Part shown: piece by piece, positions 8,767 to 16,916 of the stretch
Numbering within the stretch: position 1 is the stretch's first letter
How the letters are laid out: every line of letters starts with the position of its first letter
Assembly: GCA_000171875.1 (NCBI GenBank)
Contig: ABHI01000002.1
Span: forward strand, 62,001 to 126,000
DNA from: Flavobacteriales bacterium ALC-1
GTDB taxonomy: Bacteria; Bacteroidota; Bacteroidia; Flavobacteriales; Flavobacteriaceae
Length of the DNA: 64,000 nucleotides
Direction of reading: 5' to 3'
Made by a program: the position numbers and the translations under genes
Notes under the pieces: generated by a model
Seen by the model: the letters and a program-made list of their open reading frames with translations, nothing else
Told to the model about the DNA's origin: nothing
Database searches by the model: none

Positions 8767-9925
8767 AACCTCTAAACAAAAAGAAATCATCTTTCATATC
8801 TTCAATCTGTGCATCTTCATTGGTAATGATATAGTCAATAGCTTTTGAAGTAAATTCATCACCTTTTTTAGTCAATGAAACAATATTGTTATCAATATTG
8901 ATCATATTGTTTTTTTGAGCTAAATCTAAGACGCTTTTTGCACGCACTTTTTGCCAATTAATGTGCTCGTTAAGGTGATTGACATGACGTTCCGATTCTT
9001 CATCATGATTTTTTAAATGTAGTAAAAATGTCAATAAAGAAACTTCAATGCGTTGTTGTTTTTCGCGGTACATTACAGCAATTATACCTTTCGTTGGAGC
9101 AAATAGGTAGACTAATAAAAAAACGAATCCAAGAACAGTTGTAATTGAACCTGCTATGGAGGCATCGAGCCAATGCGCAACCCAATACCCAAAAATGGCA
9201 CTAAAGATTCCAAAACCAATCGCTAAGGCTAACATTTTCTTTAAATCTGTAGTTAAAAGATATGCAGTAGCAGCCGGAGCAATCATTAAGGCGACTACTA
9301 AAATAGCACCAACAGCATCAAAAGCACCAACAGTAGTTACTGAAGACACAGACATTAAACCATAATGAATTATAGCTGGCGAAAAGCCAAGGGAAGCTGC
9401 TAAACCTTTATCAAAAGTACTGACTTTTAATTCTTTAAAGAAGGTGAATAATAGTGTCACTGTGATTAGTAAAATAGTACCAACAATCCATAGTGATTTT
9501 GGACCAACATCAATGCCTCCGATAATTAACCGATCAAAAGGTGCAAAGGCGAGTTCACCAAGTAAAACAGCATCCACATCTAAGTGTACATCATTAGCGT
9601 TTTTAGCAATCATAATCACTCCAATACTAAATAAAGCAGGAAATACTAAACCAATCGCAGTATCCTCTTTAACCAATCCTGTTTTTTGAATGTATTCTAC
9701 TAGAACTACGGTTATAATTCCTGTTAATGCAGCTAGTAGAATTAATAAAGGCGAATTTAAATCGTGTGTAATAAAAAAACCTACAACGATACCTGGAAGT
9801 ATAGAATGACTAATAGCATCACTAATCATTGCCATTTTACGGAGCACTAAAAATGTTCCTGGAATGGCACAAGCAACTGCAACGATACTTGCTATTAACT
9901 GTATTTCTATTTGCGCGCTACTCAT
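8765..9925 (-). CDS. Metal ABC transporter permease with C-terminal winged-helix domain (second permease)
   Basis: About 386 residues from the ATG at 9925. Roughly nine hydrophobic segments (1-285) with GTFLVLRKMAMISDAISHSILPGI, the ABC-3 (TroC/ZnuB/MntB) permease family signature. The last 95 residues are cytoplasmic and look like a winged-helix DtxR-like extension (SVLDLAQKNNMI, IVSLTKKGDEF). It probably pairs with the upstream permease to form the channel for a divalent metal. The ATG overlaps the upstream stop by 8 bp, indicating translational coupling; an in-frame ATT further upstream (9967) would lie inside the previous gene and is rejected. Confidence 0.9.
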   Translation of the reverse strand: MSSAQIEIQLIASIVAVACAIPGTFLVLRKMAMISDAISHSILPGIVVGFFITHDLNSPLLILLAALTGIITVVLVEYIQKTGLVKEDTAIGLVFPALFSIGVIMIAKNANDVHLDVDAVLLGELAFAPFDRLIIGGIDVGPKSLWIVGTILLITVTLLFTFFKELKVSTFDKGLAASLGFSPAIIHYGLMSVSSVTTVGAFDAVGAILVVALMIAPAATAYLLTTDLKKMLALAIGFGIFSAIFGYWVAHWLDASIAGSITTVLGFVFLLVYLFAPTKGIIAVMYREKQQRIEVSLLTFLLHLKNHDEESERHVNHLNEHINWQKVRAKSVLDLAQKNNMINIDNNIVSLTKKGDEFTSKAIDYIITNEDAQIEDMKDDFFLFRG

Positions 9926-11036
9926 CTTCTGTACTTTGTTTAGTATATAAATTGGCAGCAGTATCAAATCCAGTTTCTGTTAAACTCCACATATTCCCTT
10001 GTAGTTGTACATAGTCTTTTTCTACCAATTTTTGAAGCGTGGAACGTGTATAGCCTTGAAAATTATTGAGCAATTTTATAGCATGAGGATGTGAAATGTC
10101 TTCATGTGTTTCTGCAATTTGATGCATAAAAGCCAATGTTTTATGAAGTTCTAAATCGCGTCTGTTTTTTATAAATCGAATTTGCTTAAATAGTAAACCG
10201 CGACTTGGTGAAAATATGAATGAAACCACCACAAAGACTCCAGCAACAAGTACAATAACTGGGCCAGTAGATAAATTATTCTGACTTGCACTAATTGCTG
10301 TTCCAACAACTCCAGAAAATGCTCCAAATATGGCTGCTAGAAAAACCATAACCGCCAAACTGTTTGTCCATTGTCTTGCAGCAGCAGCAGGTGCTAAAAG
10401 CATAGCACTCATTAAGACAACTCCAACAGTTTGTAAACCTAAAACTATGGCTAAAACAATAAAGCTTGTAATAAGTATATCTATGGTCTTTGTATTAAAA
10501 CCTAAGGTCTTAGTGTAATCTGCGTCAAATAAGAGGATTTTAAATTCTTTCCAAAAAGTGAGCATTACAATGAGGCAAATTCCAGTAACTATTGCCATCA
10601 TCCAAACATCACTTTCTACTAAAGTTGCGGCTTGCCCGAAAAGGTATTTATCTAAACCAGCTTGATTAGCATTGGGCTGTTTTTGAATGAAAGTGAGCAA
10701 TAACATTCCAAAACCAAAAAACAAGGATAGAATTAAGCCTAATGCTGTATCTGATTTTAAATGTGTTTTGGTTACGATACCTCGAATCCAAAATGTACCG
10801 ATTAAACCACTTATTAAAGCCCCTATAAGTAAGGTGTTACTATCTTTTGCGCCTGTAATTAAAAATGCTATAGCAATTCCAGGTAGAGCAGCATGAGAAA
10901 TGGCATCACCTAATAAACTTTGCTTTCTGAGTACGGCAAAACTACCAAGCATTCCGCAAACTGCACCCAAAATCGCGGTTCCTAAGGTGATGGTCCTTAG
11001 AGTGTAGTCTGTGAAGACAAGTTCTATGTATTCAAT
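9918..11036 (-). CDS. Metal ABC transporter permease with C-terminal winged-helix domain, likely ATT start
   Basis: About 372 residues if translation starts at the ATT at 11034-11036. The first convincing codons are ATT GAA TAC ATA GAA, giving EYIELVFTDYTLRTITLGTAILGAVCG, the usual N-terminus of flavobacterial members; no ATG, GTG or TTG exists between the upstream stop (TAA in this frame at about 11058) and a TTG at 10970, which would delete the first membrane helix. The ATT overlaps the preceding gene's TAA as TAATT, where TAATG is normal. The body has GSFAVLRKQSLLGDAISHAALPG, the ABC-3 permease signature, and a C-terminal winged-helix extension (STLQKLVEKDYVQL, WSLTETGFD). It forms the membrane channel of a Mn/Fe/Zn-type importer. 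Confidence 0.85.
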   Translation of the reverse strand: MEYIELVFTDYTLRTITLGTAILGAVCGMLGSFAVLRKQSLLGDAISHAALPGIAIAFLITGAKDSNTLLIGALISGLIGTFWIRGIVTKTHLKSDTALGLILSLFFGFGMLLLTFIQKQPNANQAGLDKYLFGQAATLVESDVWMMAIVTGICLIVMLTFWKEFKILLFDADYTKTLGFNTKTIDILITSFIVLAIVLGLQTVGVVLMSAMLLAPAAAARQWTNSLAVMVFLAAIFGAFSGVVGTAISASQNNLSTGPVIVLVAGVFVVVSFIFSPSRGLLFKQIRFIKNRRDLELHKTLAFMHQIAETHEDISHPHAIKLLNNFQGYTRSTLQKLVEKDYVQLQGNMWSLTETGFDTAANLYTKQSTEDE

Positions 11037-11431
11037 TAAATCGATAAGCGATATAGATTATAAAAAACAGGAACTGATAATGTGGTCATTATTAATCCTG
11101 TCCATTTAAATTTAGAAATACTTTTTTCTGTCAATAAAGCGATGTTTCTTAAACCAATTTTTGGGAATAGTAAATAAATGATCCCTTTAATCGTAATCAA
11201 TAGTGCGTATATTGTAATTAACAATCTTGGCCAAGACCATATGAAATGAAATGATAAAATTAATGAGCCAAATCCAAAATGAATTAAGGCATTAATTGTA
11301 TTTCCGGCGAGCCCTTTTTTAGTTAACAGTTGAAAGAAACTCAACCACATCTTAGGTTGTAGCAAATGAGACAACCCAACCACTAATAAATTAATGGCTA
11401 CAAATAACGCTATGGAATTTATAACAGTCAT
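11036..11431 (-). CDS. Small multi-pass membrane protein inside the metal operon
   Basis: 131 residues with about four membrane helices (6-26, 44-64, 66-88, 108-126) and HLLQPKMWLSFFQLLTKKG near the N-terminus. I do not recognise a named family. It is wedged between the ABC ATPase gene (its stop overlaps this start by one base, 11431) and the first permease gene (the two overlap at TAATT). The tight coupling suggests it works with the transporter, perhaps as an accessory subunit, but there is no direct evidence. Confidence 0.8.
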   Translation of the reverse strand: MTVINSIALFVAINLLVVGLSHLLQPKMWLSFFQLLTKKGLAGNTINALIHFGFGSLILSFHFIWSWPRLLITIYALLITIKGIIYLLFPKIGLRNIALLTEKSISKFKWTGLIMTTLSVPVFYNLYRLSI

Positions 11432-12177
11432 TACTCTTGTATACTCACTTTATAGTTTATACCATAAGTTTTGGTCAAATTATCATCATTAAAAATATCC
11501 TTTACGGGTCCTGTAGCAATCTTTTTTACATTTAAAAATGTTACCCAATCAAAGTATTCAGGAACAGTTTGTAAATCGTGATGAACAACTATTACTGTTT
11601 TTCCAGCTTTCCGTAGTTCTTTTAAAATATTGATGATTGCGATCTCTGTTGTAGCGTCTACACCTTGAAAGGGCTCATCCATAAAATAGATAGATGCATT
11701 TTGTACTAAGGCTCTTGCCAAAAATATACGTTGTTGTTGTCCACCCGAAAGCTGACTTATTTGTCGTCCTTTAAAAGGAAGCATACCTACTTTTTCTAAA
11801 GCTTCGAGTGCAGCTTTTTTTTCTTTTTGACCAGGACGTTTTATCCAACCTAAGCTTCCGTAAGTTCCCATTTTAACAACATCCAAGGCAGTCGTTGGGA
11901 AATCCCAATCCACACTACCTTTTTGTGGCACATATGCTACTAATTGGCGTTGCTTTTCATAGGACTTTCCGTAGATAGTCACACTACCTGCTATAGGCTT
12001 AAGAATACCCAAAATGGACTTGATGAGTGTTGATTTTCCTGCGCCATTTGGTCCAACAATAGCCATCAGTACACCTTCTGGAATTTCTAAATCGATATCC
12101 CAAAGTACAGGTTTGTAGTTGTAAGCTACAGTTAAATCATCAACTTTTACAGCTATTTTTTTCATCTGTTTTGTCAT
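11431..12177 (-). CDS. Metal ABC transporter ATP-binding protein
   Basis: 248 residues with Walker [13 protein letters not shown] signature LSGGQQQR, Walker B YFMDEPF and the switch His in VVHHD. It is the cytoplasmic ATPase of a ZnuC/MntB-class importer and drives the permeases encoded downstream. An ATG at 12165 (MKKIAVKV) is an equally plausible start and would shorten the protein by four residues. Length is ordinary for the family. Confidence 0.95.
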   Translation of the reverse strand: MTKQMKKIAVKVDDLTVAYNYKPVLWDIDLEIPEGVLMAIVGPNGAGKSTLIKSILGILKPIAGSVTIYGKSYEKQRQLVAYVPQKGSVDWDFPTTALDVVKMGTYGSLGWIKRPGQKEKKAALEALEKVGMLPFKGRQISQLSGGQQQRIFLARALVQNASIYFMDEPFQGVDATTEIAIINILKELRKAGKTVIVVHHDLQTVPEYFDWVTFLNVKKIATGPVKDIFNDDNLTKTYGINYKVSIQE

Positions 12178-12258
12178 TATGAAGCTGATTTTTTCATCAA
12201 CTGTGGCAATCTGTTTATTTTATATTTATTTCTGCTCTTTTGATTTAATTTTCAATAA

Positions 12259-13167
12259 TCACTGCAAAGCACTAACAATCGTTTTAATATTATAACGATA
12301 CATACCAACATAAGTACCTTCTGCTGTGCCAGCATTGCCAAGTGCATCTGAATAAAGTGTGCCACCAATGACAACTTCATGGCCTTTAGATTTTACTGCT
12401 GCTTGTAAAGCTTCAATAGTTCGTCTTGGAACAGAACTTTCTATAAAAATGGCTTTTATATTTTTTTCTATAATAAATGCAGCTAACTTTTGGACATCTT
12501 GTACTCCGGCTTCCGTAGCAGTAGATAAGCCTTGTAAACCTACTACATTAAAACCGTAAGCTTTCCCAAAATAATTAAAAGCATCATGTGCTGTTACTAA
12601 TATCCTTTTTTCTTCTGGAAGCACATCTACCACACCTTGTACATCTTCTTTTAGTTTATTTAAATCATCTAAATAACGTTTTTCGTTCTCTCGGAATTTT
12701 TCAGCATTTACAGGATCTTTTTCTGATAAAACTTTAGTAACTTTTTCAACGAATTGTTTAAAGAAATCAATATTAAACCATACATGAGGGTCATAGTTAG
12801 AAGCAAAGTACTCCGAGCCTATGAGTTGATTTTTATTAATTTCGTCCGCTAGTGCTATTGGTGTTTTGTCACCACCTTCCATTTTTTCAAAAATTTCAAC
12901 AAGCTTTCCTTCTAGGTGCAGACCATTATAAAAAATAATATCTGCATCTACTAATTTGGTAACATCTCCTTCACTAGCTTTATATAAATGTGGATCGACT
13001 CCACTTCCCATTAAGCCTTCTACATTAATGTAATCTCCACCAATGTTTTTGACTAGATCGGTAATCATTGTTGTTGTAGTAACAACATTAATTTTGCCGT
13101 TACCTTCAGTTTCATTTTTACAACTGAAAATTATTAATATAGCTAATAATAGTATTCCTTTTTTCAT
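12259..13167 (-). CDS. Metal ABC transporter substrate-binding lipoprotein (TroA/ZnuA cluster A-I)
   Basis: 302 residues with a lipoprotein signal ending IIFSC (Cys16). The metal ligands of the cluster A-I family are visible: His in SGVDPHLYKA, His in NYDPHVWFN, His in VTAHDAFNYFG and Asp in LYSDALG. This His-His-His-Asp set is like TroA and ZnuA, whereas Mn-specific PsaA/MntC use Glu at the third position. There is no His-rich loop of the type seen in many ZnuA proteins. It captures a divalent metal in the periplasm and hands it to the permeases. Confidence 0.92.
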   Translation of the reverse strand: MKKGILLLAILIIFSCKNETEGNGKINVVTTTTMITDLVKNIGGDYINVEGLMGSGVDPHLYKASEGDVTKLVDADIIFYNGLHLEGKLVEIFEKMEGGDKTPIALADEINKNQLIGSEYFASNYDPHVWFNIDFFKQFVEKVTKVLSEKDPVNAEKFRENEKRYLDDLNKLKEDVQGVVDVLPEEKRILVTAHDAFNYFGKAYGFNVVGLQGLSTATEAGVQDVQKLAAFIIEKNIKAIFIESSVPRRTIEALQAAVKSKGHEVVIGGTLYSDALGNAGTAEGTYVGMYRYNIKTIVSALQ

Positions 13168-13176
13168 CTTTTAAAT

Positions 13177-13977
13177 TTATTTTCTTTTCATTCTATAACT
13201 TAACCCCATACCTAATAACAAATCTTGACCTTCGGTAATACTTGTTCCGAAGTACACATCGAATTGCAAATCGTTAGAGGCTAAATAGGTAAAACCAGCA
13301 TCCCAATAATGGTTTGCAGAATTATCTTCAGGTAAATCACCATACAGTTCAGCATAAAACCCAAATTTATCTGAAAGACTATAGCCATAAGCCAAAGTGT
13401 AAATACCTGCGGCTTCTGGTGAATCATTTCCCCATTGCGCACCAATATTATAACCTAAACTCGATTTTTCACTCAGCGTATGAGATAAGGAAAATCTAAA
13501 ATCTACACCTGTAGTTTCTGGTCTAAAATCCGCTGAGGCACTAAATATTGGAAACACATGACCAATAAGCGCAATCTCTGGCATACCATCTTTTTCTTCA
13601 GCAATATCAATCTTAACACCTAAAAGTAAAGGCGAAAGTCCACTAGCTACGTTGTCTAATTTATTGCCATTTACTTTTGTTACTCCTTCAACAAAATTCC
13701 AGCCTAAACGTAATTCTAAATTATCTAAAATACCGTACCTAATTAATGCAGTATTGTAGGTGTAGGTTTCAGATTTTATATTGTTCTTTTCAAAAGATTC
13801 GTAAAGTCCTCCTGTTTCAATTTGTAGAGTTCCTTTTCCAACAGTTGAGGAAGCTTCGGTTGCATCTGGTCTGTCGGTGACAATAGTGTCGCTATTTTCA
13901 GCTTCTTGAGCAAAAGAGAATAGAGTAGAAGTCGTTAGTGCAATACTAAGTACTAATGATTTATTGATTAGTTTCAT
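13177..13977 (-). CDS. Outer-membrane beta-barrel, Phenol_MetA_deg-like transporter family
   Basis: About 266 residues from the ATG at 13977; the signal peptide MKLINKSLVLSIALTTSTLFSFAQ starts here, so an earlier ATG at 14016 is less likely. The rest is beta-rich with TDRPDATEASSTVGKGTLQIETGG at the mature N-terminus, the hallmark of the Bacteroidota transporter family that shares the MetA-pathway-of-phenol-degradation barrel fold. It precedes the substrate-binding lipoprotein gene by 9 bp. I infer it is an outer-membrane entry channel for the metal or its complex. The ligand is not known. Confidence 0.8.
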   Translation of the reverse strand: MKLINKSLVLSIALTTSTLFSFAQEAENSDTIVTDRPDATEASSTVGKGTLQIETGGLYESFEKNNIKSETYTYNTALIRYGILDNLELRLGWNFVEGVTKVNGNKLDNVASGLSPLLLGVKIDIAEEKDGMPEIALIGHVFPIFSASADFRPETTGVDFRFSLSHTLSEKSSLGYNIGAQWGNDSPEAAGIYTLAYGYSLSDKFGFYAELYGDLPEDNSANHYWDAGFTYLASNDLQFDVYFGTSITEGQDLLLGMGLSYRMKRK

Positions 13978-14048
13978 ATGGTTGTATTTATTTTTTAATA
14001 TTGACATATGGTACATCCTATAATGTTATAGTTAATTTTAACTTTAGT

Positions 14049-14708
14049 CTAGGATGTTTCATTGACATAAATTAAGGTTGTAAAATCTTGGTTTAATAAA
14101 ATGGTATTATTGTCGACTGATAGTTCAGTCATTTTGTTGTTTTTGAATTGTTTAGAGATTTTTACTTCGTGGCCATATTTTAATTTGTGATGTGCACAAA
14201 ACTCAAAGAACTCTTTATCATCACTCATTAATCGCGATATGATATATGTTTTTCCCTCATCAGCATTTGAAAGAGAAATAGATGTGTCTTTAGTTGTAAT
14301 TTTTCCATCAGCGTTAGGAATTGGATCGCCATGAGGGTCAAATTTTGGATGTCCTAAATAAGCACTTATTTTATCAGCTAATAAATCTGAGGTTTGATGC
14401 TCTAAAAGCTCTGCTTCTCTATGAATATCATGAAGTGACATATCGAACATTTTAAATAAAAAAGCTTCCCAAAGGCGATGTTTTCTGACTACATTCAAGG
14501 CCATTTTTTTACCTTTTTCGGTAAGTTGTAACTCTTGGTACTTTTCGTAATGTAGCAAATCTTTTAGAGCTAATTTTTTAGCCATATCAGTTGCTGCTGC
14601 ACTAGAAATACCGAGCTTCTTGGCAATATTTCCTGGCTTGGTATCTTTAGCATCGTGAGAATTATTTTTGTAAATGGCCTTTACAAAGTTTTCAATAGCA
14701 ATTGACAT
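14049..14708 (-). CDS. DtxR/MntR-family metal-dependent repressor
   Basis: 219 residues: N-terminal winged helix (1-65, AKKLGISSAAATDMAKKLALKDLL), dimerisation and metal domain (70-140) and a C-terminal FeoA/SH3-like domain (145-215). The metal-site motif is ELLEHQTSD: the pattern E-x-x-E-H equals MntR Glu99/Glu102/His103, whereas iron-sensing DtxR has Cys at the first position. This suggests a manganese-type sensor, although the MntR N-terminal Asp8/Glu11 ligands are Asn and Lys here. It heads the metal-uptake operon, 71 bp ahead of the barrel gene, and a 24-bp palindrome sits 17 bp upstream of its start, so it probably represses itself and the operon. Confidence 0.88.
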   Translation of the reverse strand: MSIAIENFVKAIYKNNSHDAKDTKPGNIAKKLGISSAAATDMAKKLALKDLLHYEKYQELQLTEKGKKMALNVVRKHRLWEAFLFKMFDMSLHDIHREAELLEHQTSDLLADKISAYLGHPKFDPHGDPIPNADGKITTKDTSISLSNADEGKTYIISRLMSDDKEFFEFCAHHKLKYGHEVKISKQFKNNKMTELSVDNNTILLNQDFTTLIYVNETS

Positions 14709-14725
14709 TTCTTATAGCTTTAATT

Positions 14726-14749
14726 AATTTTTAAGTATGCTTAAAAATT
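14726..14749. promoter_or_regulatory. 24-bp palindrome, probable DtxR/MntR operator
   Basis: Arms AATTTTTAAG (14726-14735) and CTTAAAAATT (14740-14749) are perfect reverse complements around a TATG centre. The size and symmetry fit DtxR-family operators, and the site lies in the divergent region between the regulator gene and the secreted protein gene at 14879. Binding by the adjacent regulator is inferred. Confidence 0.6.
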
Positions 14750-14878
14750 TTTCAAATGTAACTAAAAAAAATAAAATTTACTTCATTGAATTATAATTTT
14801 GCAACATTGGCTAATTTTTAACGTCTTTTTATAGTAAGTTCTATTAACCTTATTTTAGACATTGAAAAAAACAAAATC

Positions 14879-15313
14879 ATGAAATCTTTATTTACATTAA
14901 TTTTCTGCTTTGCATCCCTTTTTTATACGTTAGATGCGCAAGTCCAAATTGTAAAAGACTCTTTAAGTATTAGCAAAACTGTTGGATATCAACAAAAAGT
15001 TGATTTTAAAGACTATGAAATAAAATTTAAAAGCGTCATCACAGACTCAAGATGCCCCAAAAATGTGATGTGTGTGAGAGCAGGTGAAGCAGATGTTTTA
15101 GTTTCAATTTATAAAAACGGTAAGTTTATAGAAGATAAAAAAATTAGAATAGATGCGAGTGGTTATGTTATGGAATCTAACAATTTAGCCTTTTCTGCTA
15201 AAGATTTTAAGATCTATGGATTTGCGTTAACACCATATCCAGGAGATGCAAATGATATTGCTGATAAAGATTATCAGTTAGAGATTGTTTTGAAGTATAA
15301 AACGCTGAACTAA
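14879..15313 (+). CDS. Secreted protein with conserved CP(K)-x-x-MCVRAGEA motif
   Basis: 144 residues with signal peptide MKSLFTLIFCFASLFYTLDAQ. The mature part is beta-rich and carries DSRCPKNVMCVRAGEADV, a two-Cys motif common to a family of uncharacterised Bacteroidota secreted proteins, and ends with YQLEIVLKYK. The two Cys, six residues apart, could form a disulfide or bind metal. It is divergent from the metal repressor gene and shares its operator region, so co-regulation by metal is plausible but unproven. Confidence 0.75.
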   Translation: MKSLFTLIFCFASLFYTLDAQVQIVKDSLSISKTVGYQQKVDFKDYEIKFKSVITDSRCPKNVMCVRAGEADVLVSIYKNGKFIEDKKIRIDASGYVMESNNLAFSAKDFKIYGFALTPYPGDANDIADKDYQLEIVLKYKTLN

Positions 15314-15318
15314 GAAGG

Positions 15319-16914
15319 TTAATTAGGTAATATTAATATTTCAACCCTTCTATTTTTAGTTCGATTTTTTTCAGAATTGTTTTCTACTAAAGGCTTTTTT
15401 TCTCCATATCCTTTTTCACGCCATTTAAAAGTTTTACTTGGAATTAGTTTTTTTAATTCTGTTGATACACTTTTGGCTCTAGCTAAAGACAGGTTTTTAT
15501 TATTTTCGGAAGAACCTACATCATCTGTATGACCTTCAATAATAACATTTCCACTTTTAAGCACAGAGATGTTTTTTGCAAGTTCTTTTAAAGCCAGTAG
15601 GCCTTCAGGTTTTAATTCAGATTTTCCTGAATCGAAAAGCACTTTACTATCTAAATTTAAGCGCATGGCTGCACCAATTGCACCAATTGCATCCACATCT
15701 GCACCAGGAATCCCACTTGAAGTTTCAAGATCGGTTAATCTAACATAATAGAAAAGCTCATTTGGTTTTACAAAACCGTGAATATCTACTTGAGCAACAC
15801 CTCCATCTATTTTACCAACTTCGATCCAGTTTTTCCCATCTTTAGATATTTCTAAACGTGTAGGCTCAATGGCGCCCATTTCAAAAATGTAAAGATCTGG
15901 TCCATTGACATCTATTAATGCGTTGTTTTCAAATTTAATAGTTAGTGTACCTTTTAGCCCTAAACTATGAACGTTTGCAAGTTTTTCTGATCTAATTTGA
16001 TAACCATTTGGTTCTCCAAGCGCATTGCTAGGAGTATCTTCGTTTTCGGGGTGATAATAGTGAATAACTTCATCTGCAAACGATAGCTTACCTAAAGGTA
16101 GGTATACAGCTTTTGCTCTATTACCAAAGTAAGTCATGCCAACATCTTCACCAAAGTAGAGGTCTGGATTTTGCTTTTTAAAATCTCTTTTTGCTCTTTC
16201 AGCTCGCTTTTCTCTGTCTTTTAACGTTGTTGCTGAACCCTTAAATTCTTTCTTTAACGTTGTTGCATATTTTTGAGTGACTTTACCTTCTTCTACCATA
16301 TTGTCAAGGTCTGTTTCTTCCATCATTTTTTTGAATTGCTCAATTTCCTCAATACTATGTATACTGTTTTTTGTTTTATTAAATCCTCGAATCATTTCAC
16401 GCTCCTCTTTAGTCATTTTTCCAGAATTTTCTAACGTAACTTCTTCAGACATTGCTTCTAACATTTCTGGATCTGCTTCAAAGGAGCCAAAGCTATTTTT
16501 ACCTGTCAGTGAATCTGCCTTTTTTAGTTTTGCGATTGTTGCAGCAACTCCAGATTCATCATTAAGTTTATTAAACGCATCTAGGAAGTCGTCCATATTA
16601 CCACTTTCGCGCATTTGTTTTTCTGTTTTTTCTCGTTTATCCCCTTCTTTTATTAAGTCTTCTAACATATTACCAACGGCAACTGAATCTTGAAACAATT
16701 CTTCCATTTTTCTACCTTCTTCTAAATAAGCATTTAGGCTATCGTTAGAGATACCTGTGGATTCTAAAAAATCTTCACCTAGGTCTAATAATGATTCTTG
16801 ATTAGAAGATGTTGCGTCTTTTTCTGGAATTATATGTTCTTCTTTTGCTTTATTATTACAAGAAAAGAATATAGATCCTAAAAGGATTATTTGTGTTATT
16901 TTAAAAAGTCTCAT
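15319..16914 (-). CDS. OmpA-family lipoprotein with C-terminal peptidoglycan-binding domain
   Basis: 531 residues. Lipoprotein signal ending IFFSC (Cys19), a long charged helical region with repeated short Glu/Lys motifs (30-230), a beta domain around 240-410 (YFGNRAKAVYLPLGKLSFADEV, GTLTIKFENN), and a C-terminal OmpA domain (about 425-531) with VLFDSGKSELKPEG, EGHTDDVGSSENNKNLSLARA and RRVEI. The OmpA domain binds peptidoglycan in the periplasm. It is the last gene of a three-gene unit (19560 to 15319) with spacings of 2-4 bp. It converges with the secreted protein gene at 14879. Confidence 0.88.
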   Translation of the reverse strand: MRLFKITQIILLGSIFFSCNNKAKEEHIIPEKDATSSNQESLLDLGEDFLESTGISNDSLNAYLEEGRKMEELFQDSVAVGNMLEDLIKEGDKREKTEKQMRESGNMDDFLDAFNKLNDESGVAATIAKLKKADSLTGKNSFGSFEADPEMLEAMSEEVTLENSGKMTKEEREMIRGFNKTKNSIHSIEEIEQFKKMMEETDLDNMVEEGKVTQKYATTLKKEFKGSATTLKDREKRAERAKRDFKKQNPDLYFGEDVGMTYFGNRAKAVYLPLGKLSFADEVIHYYHPENEDTPSNALGEPNGYQIRSEKLANVHSLGLKGTLTIKFENNALIDVNGPDLYIFEMGAIEPTRLEISKDGKNWIEVGKIDGGVAQVDIHGFVKPNELFYYVRLTDLETSSGIPGADVDAIGAIGAAMRLNLDSKVLFDSGKSELKPEGLLALKELAKNISVLKSGNVIIEGHTDDVGSSENNKNLSLARAKSVSTELKKLIPSKTFKWREKGYGEKKPLVENNSEKNRTKNRRVEILILPN

Positions 16915-16916
16915 AA

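Noticed and set aside
9926..9967. Extended start for the second metal permease
   Set aside because: Would lie inside the previous permease gene; family N-terminus begins at 9925.
14030..14043. Palindrome AGTTAA-TT-TTAACT between the regulator and the barrel gene
   Set aside because: AT-rich, no T-tail for a terminator and no match to the operator upstream of the regulator; may be chance.
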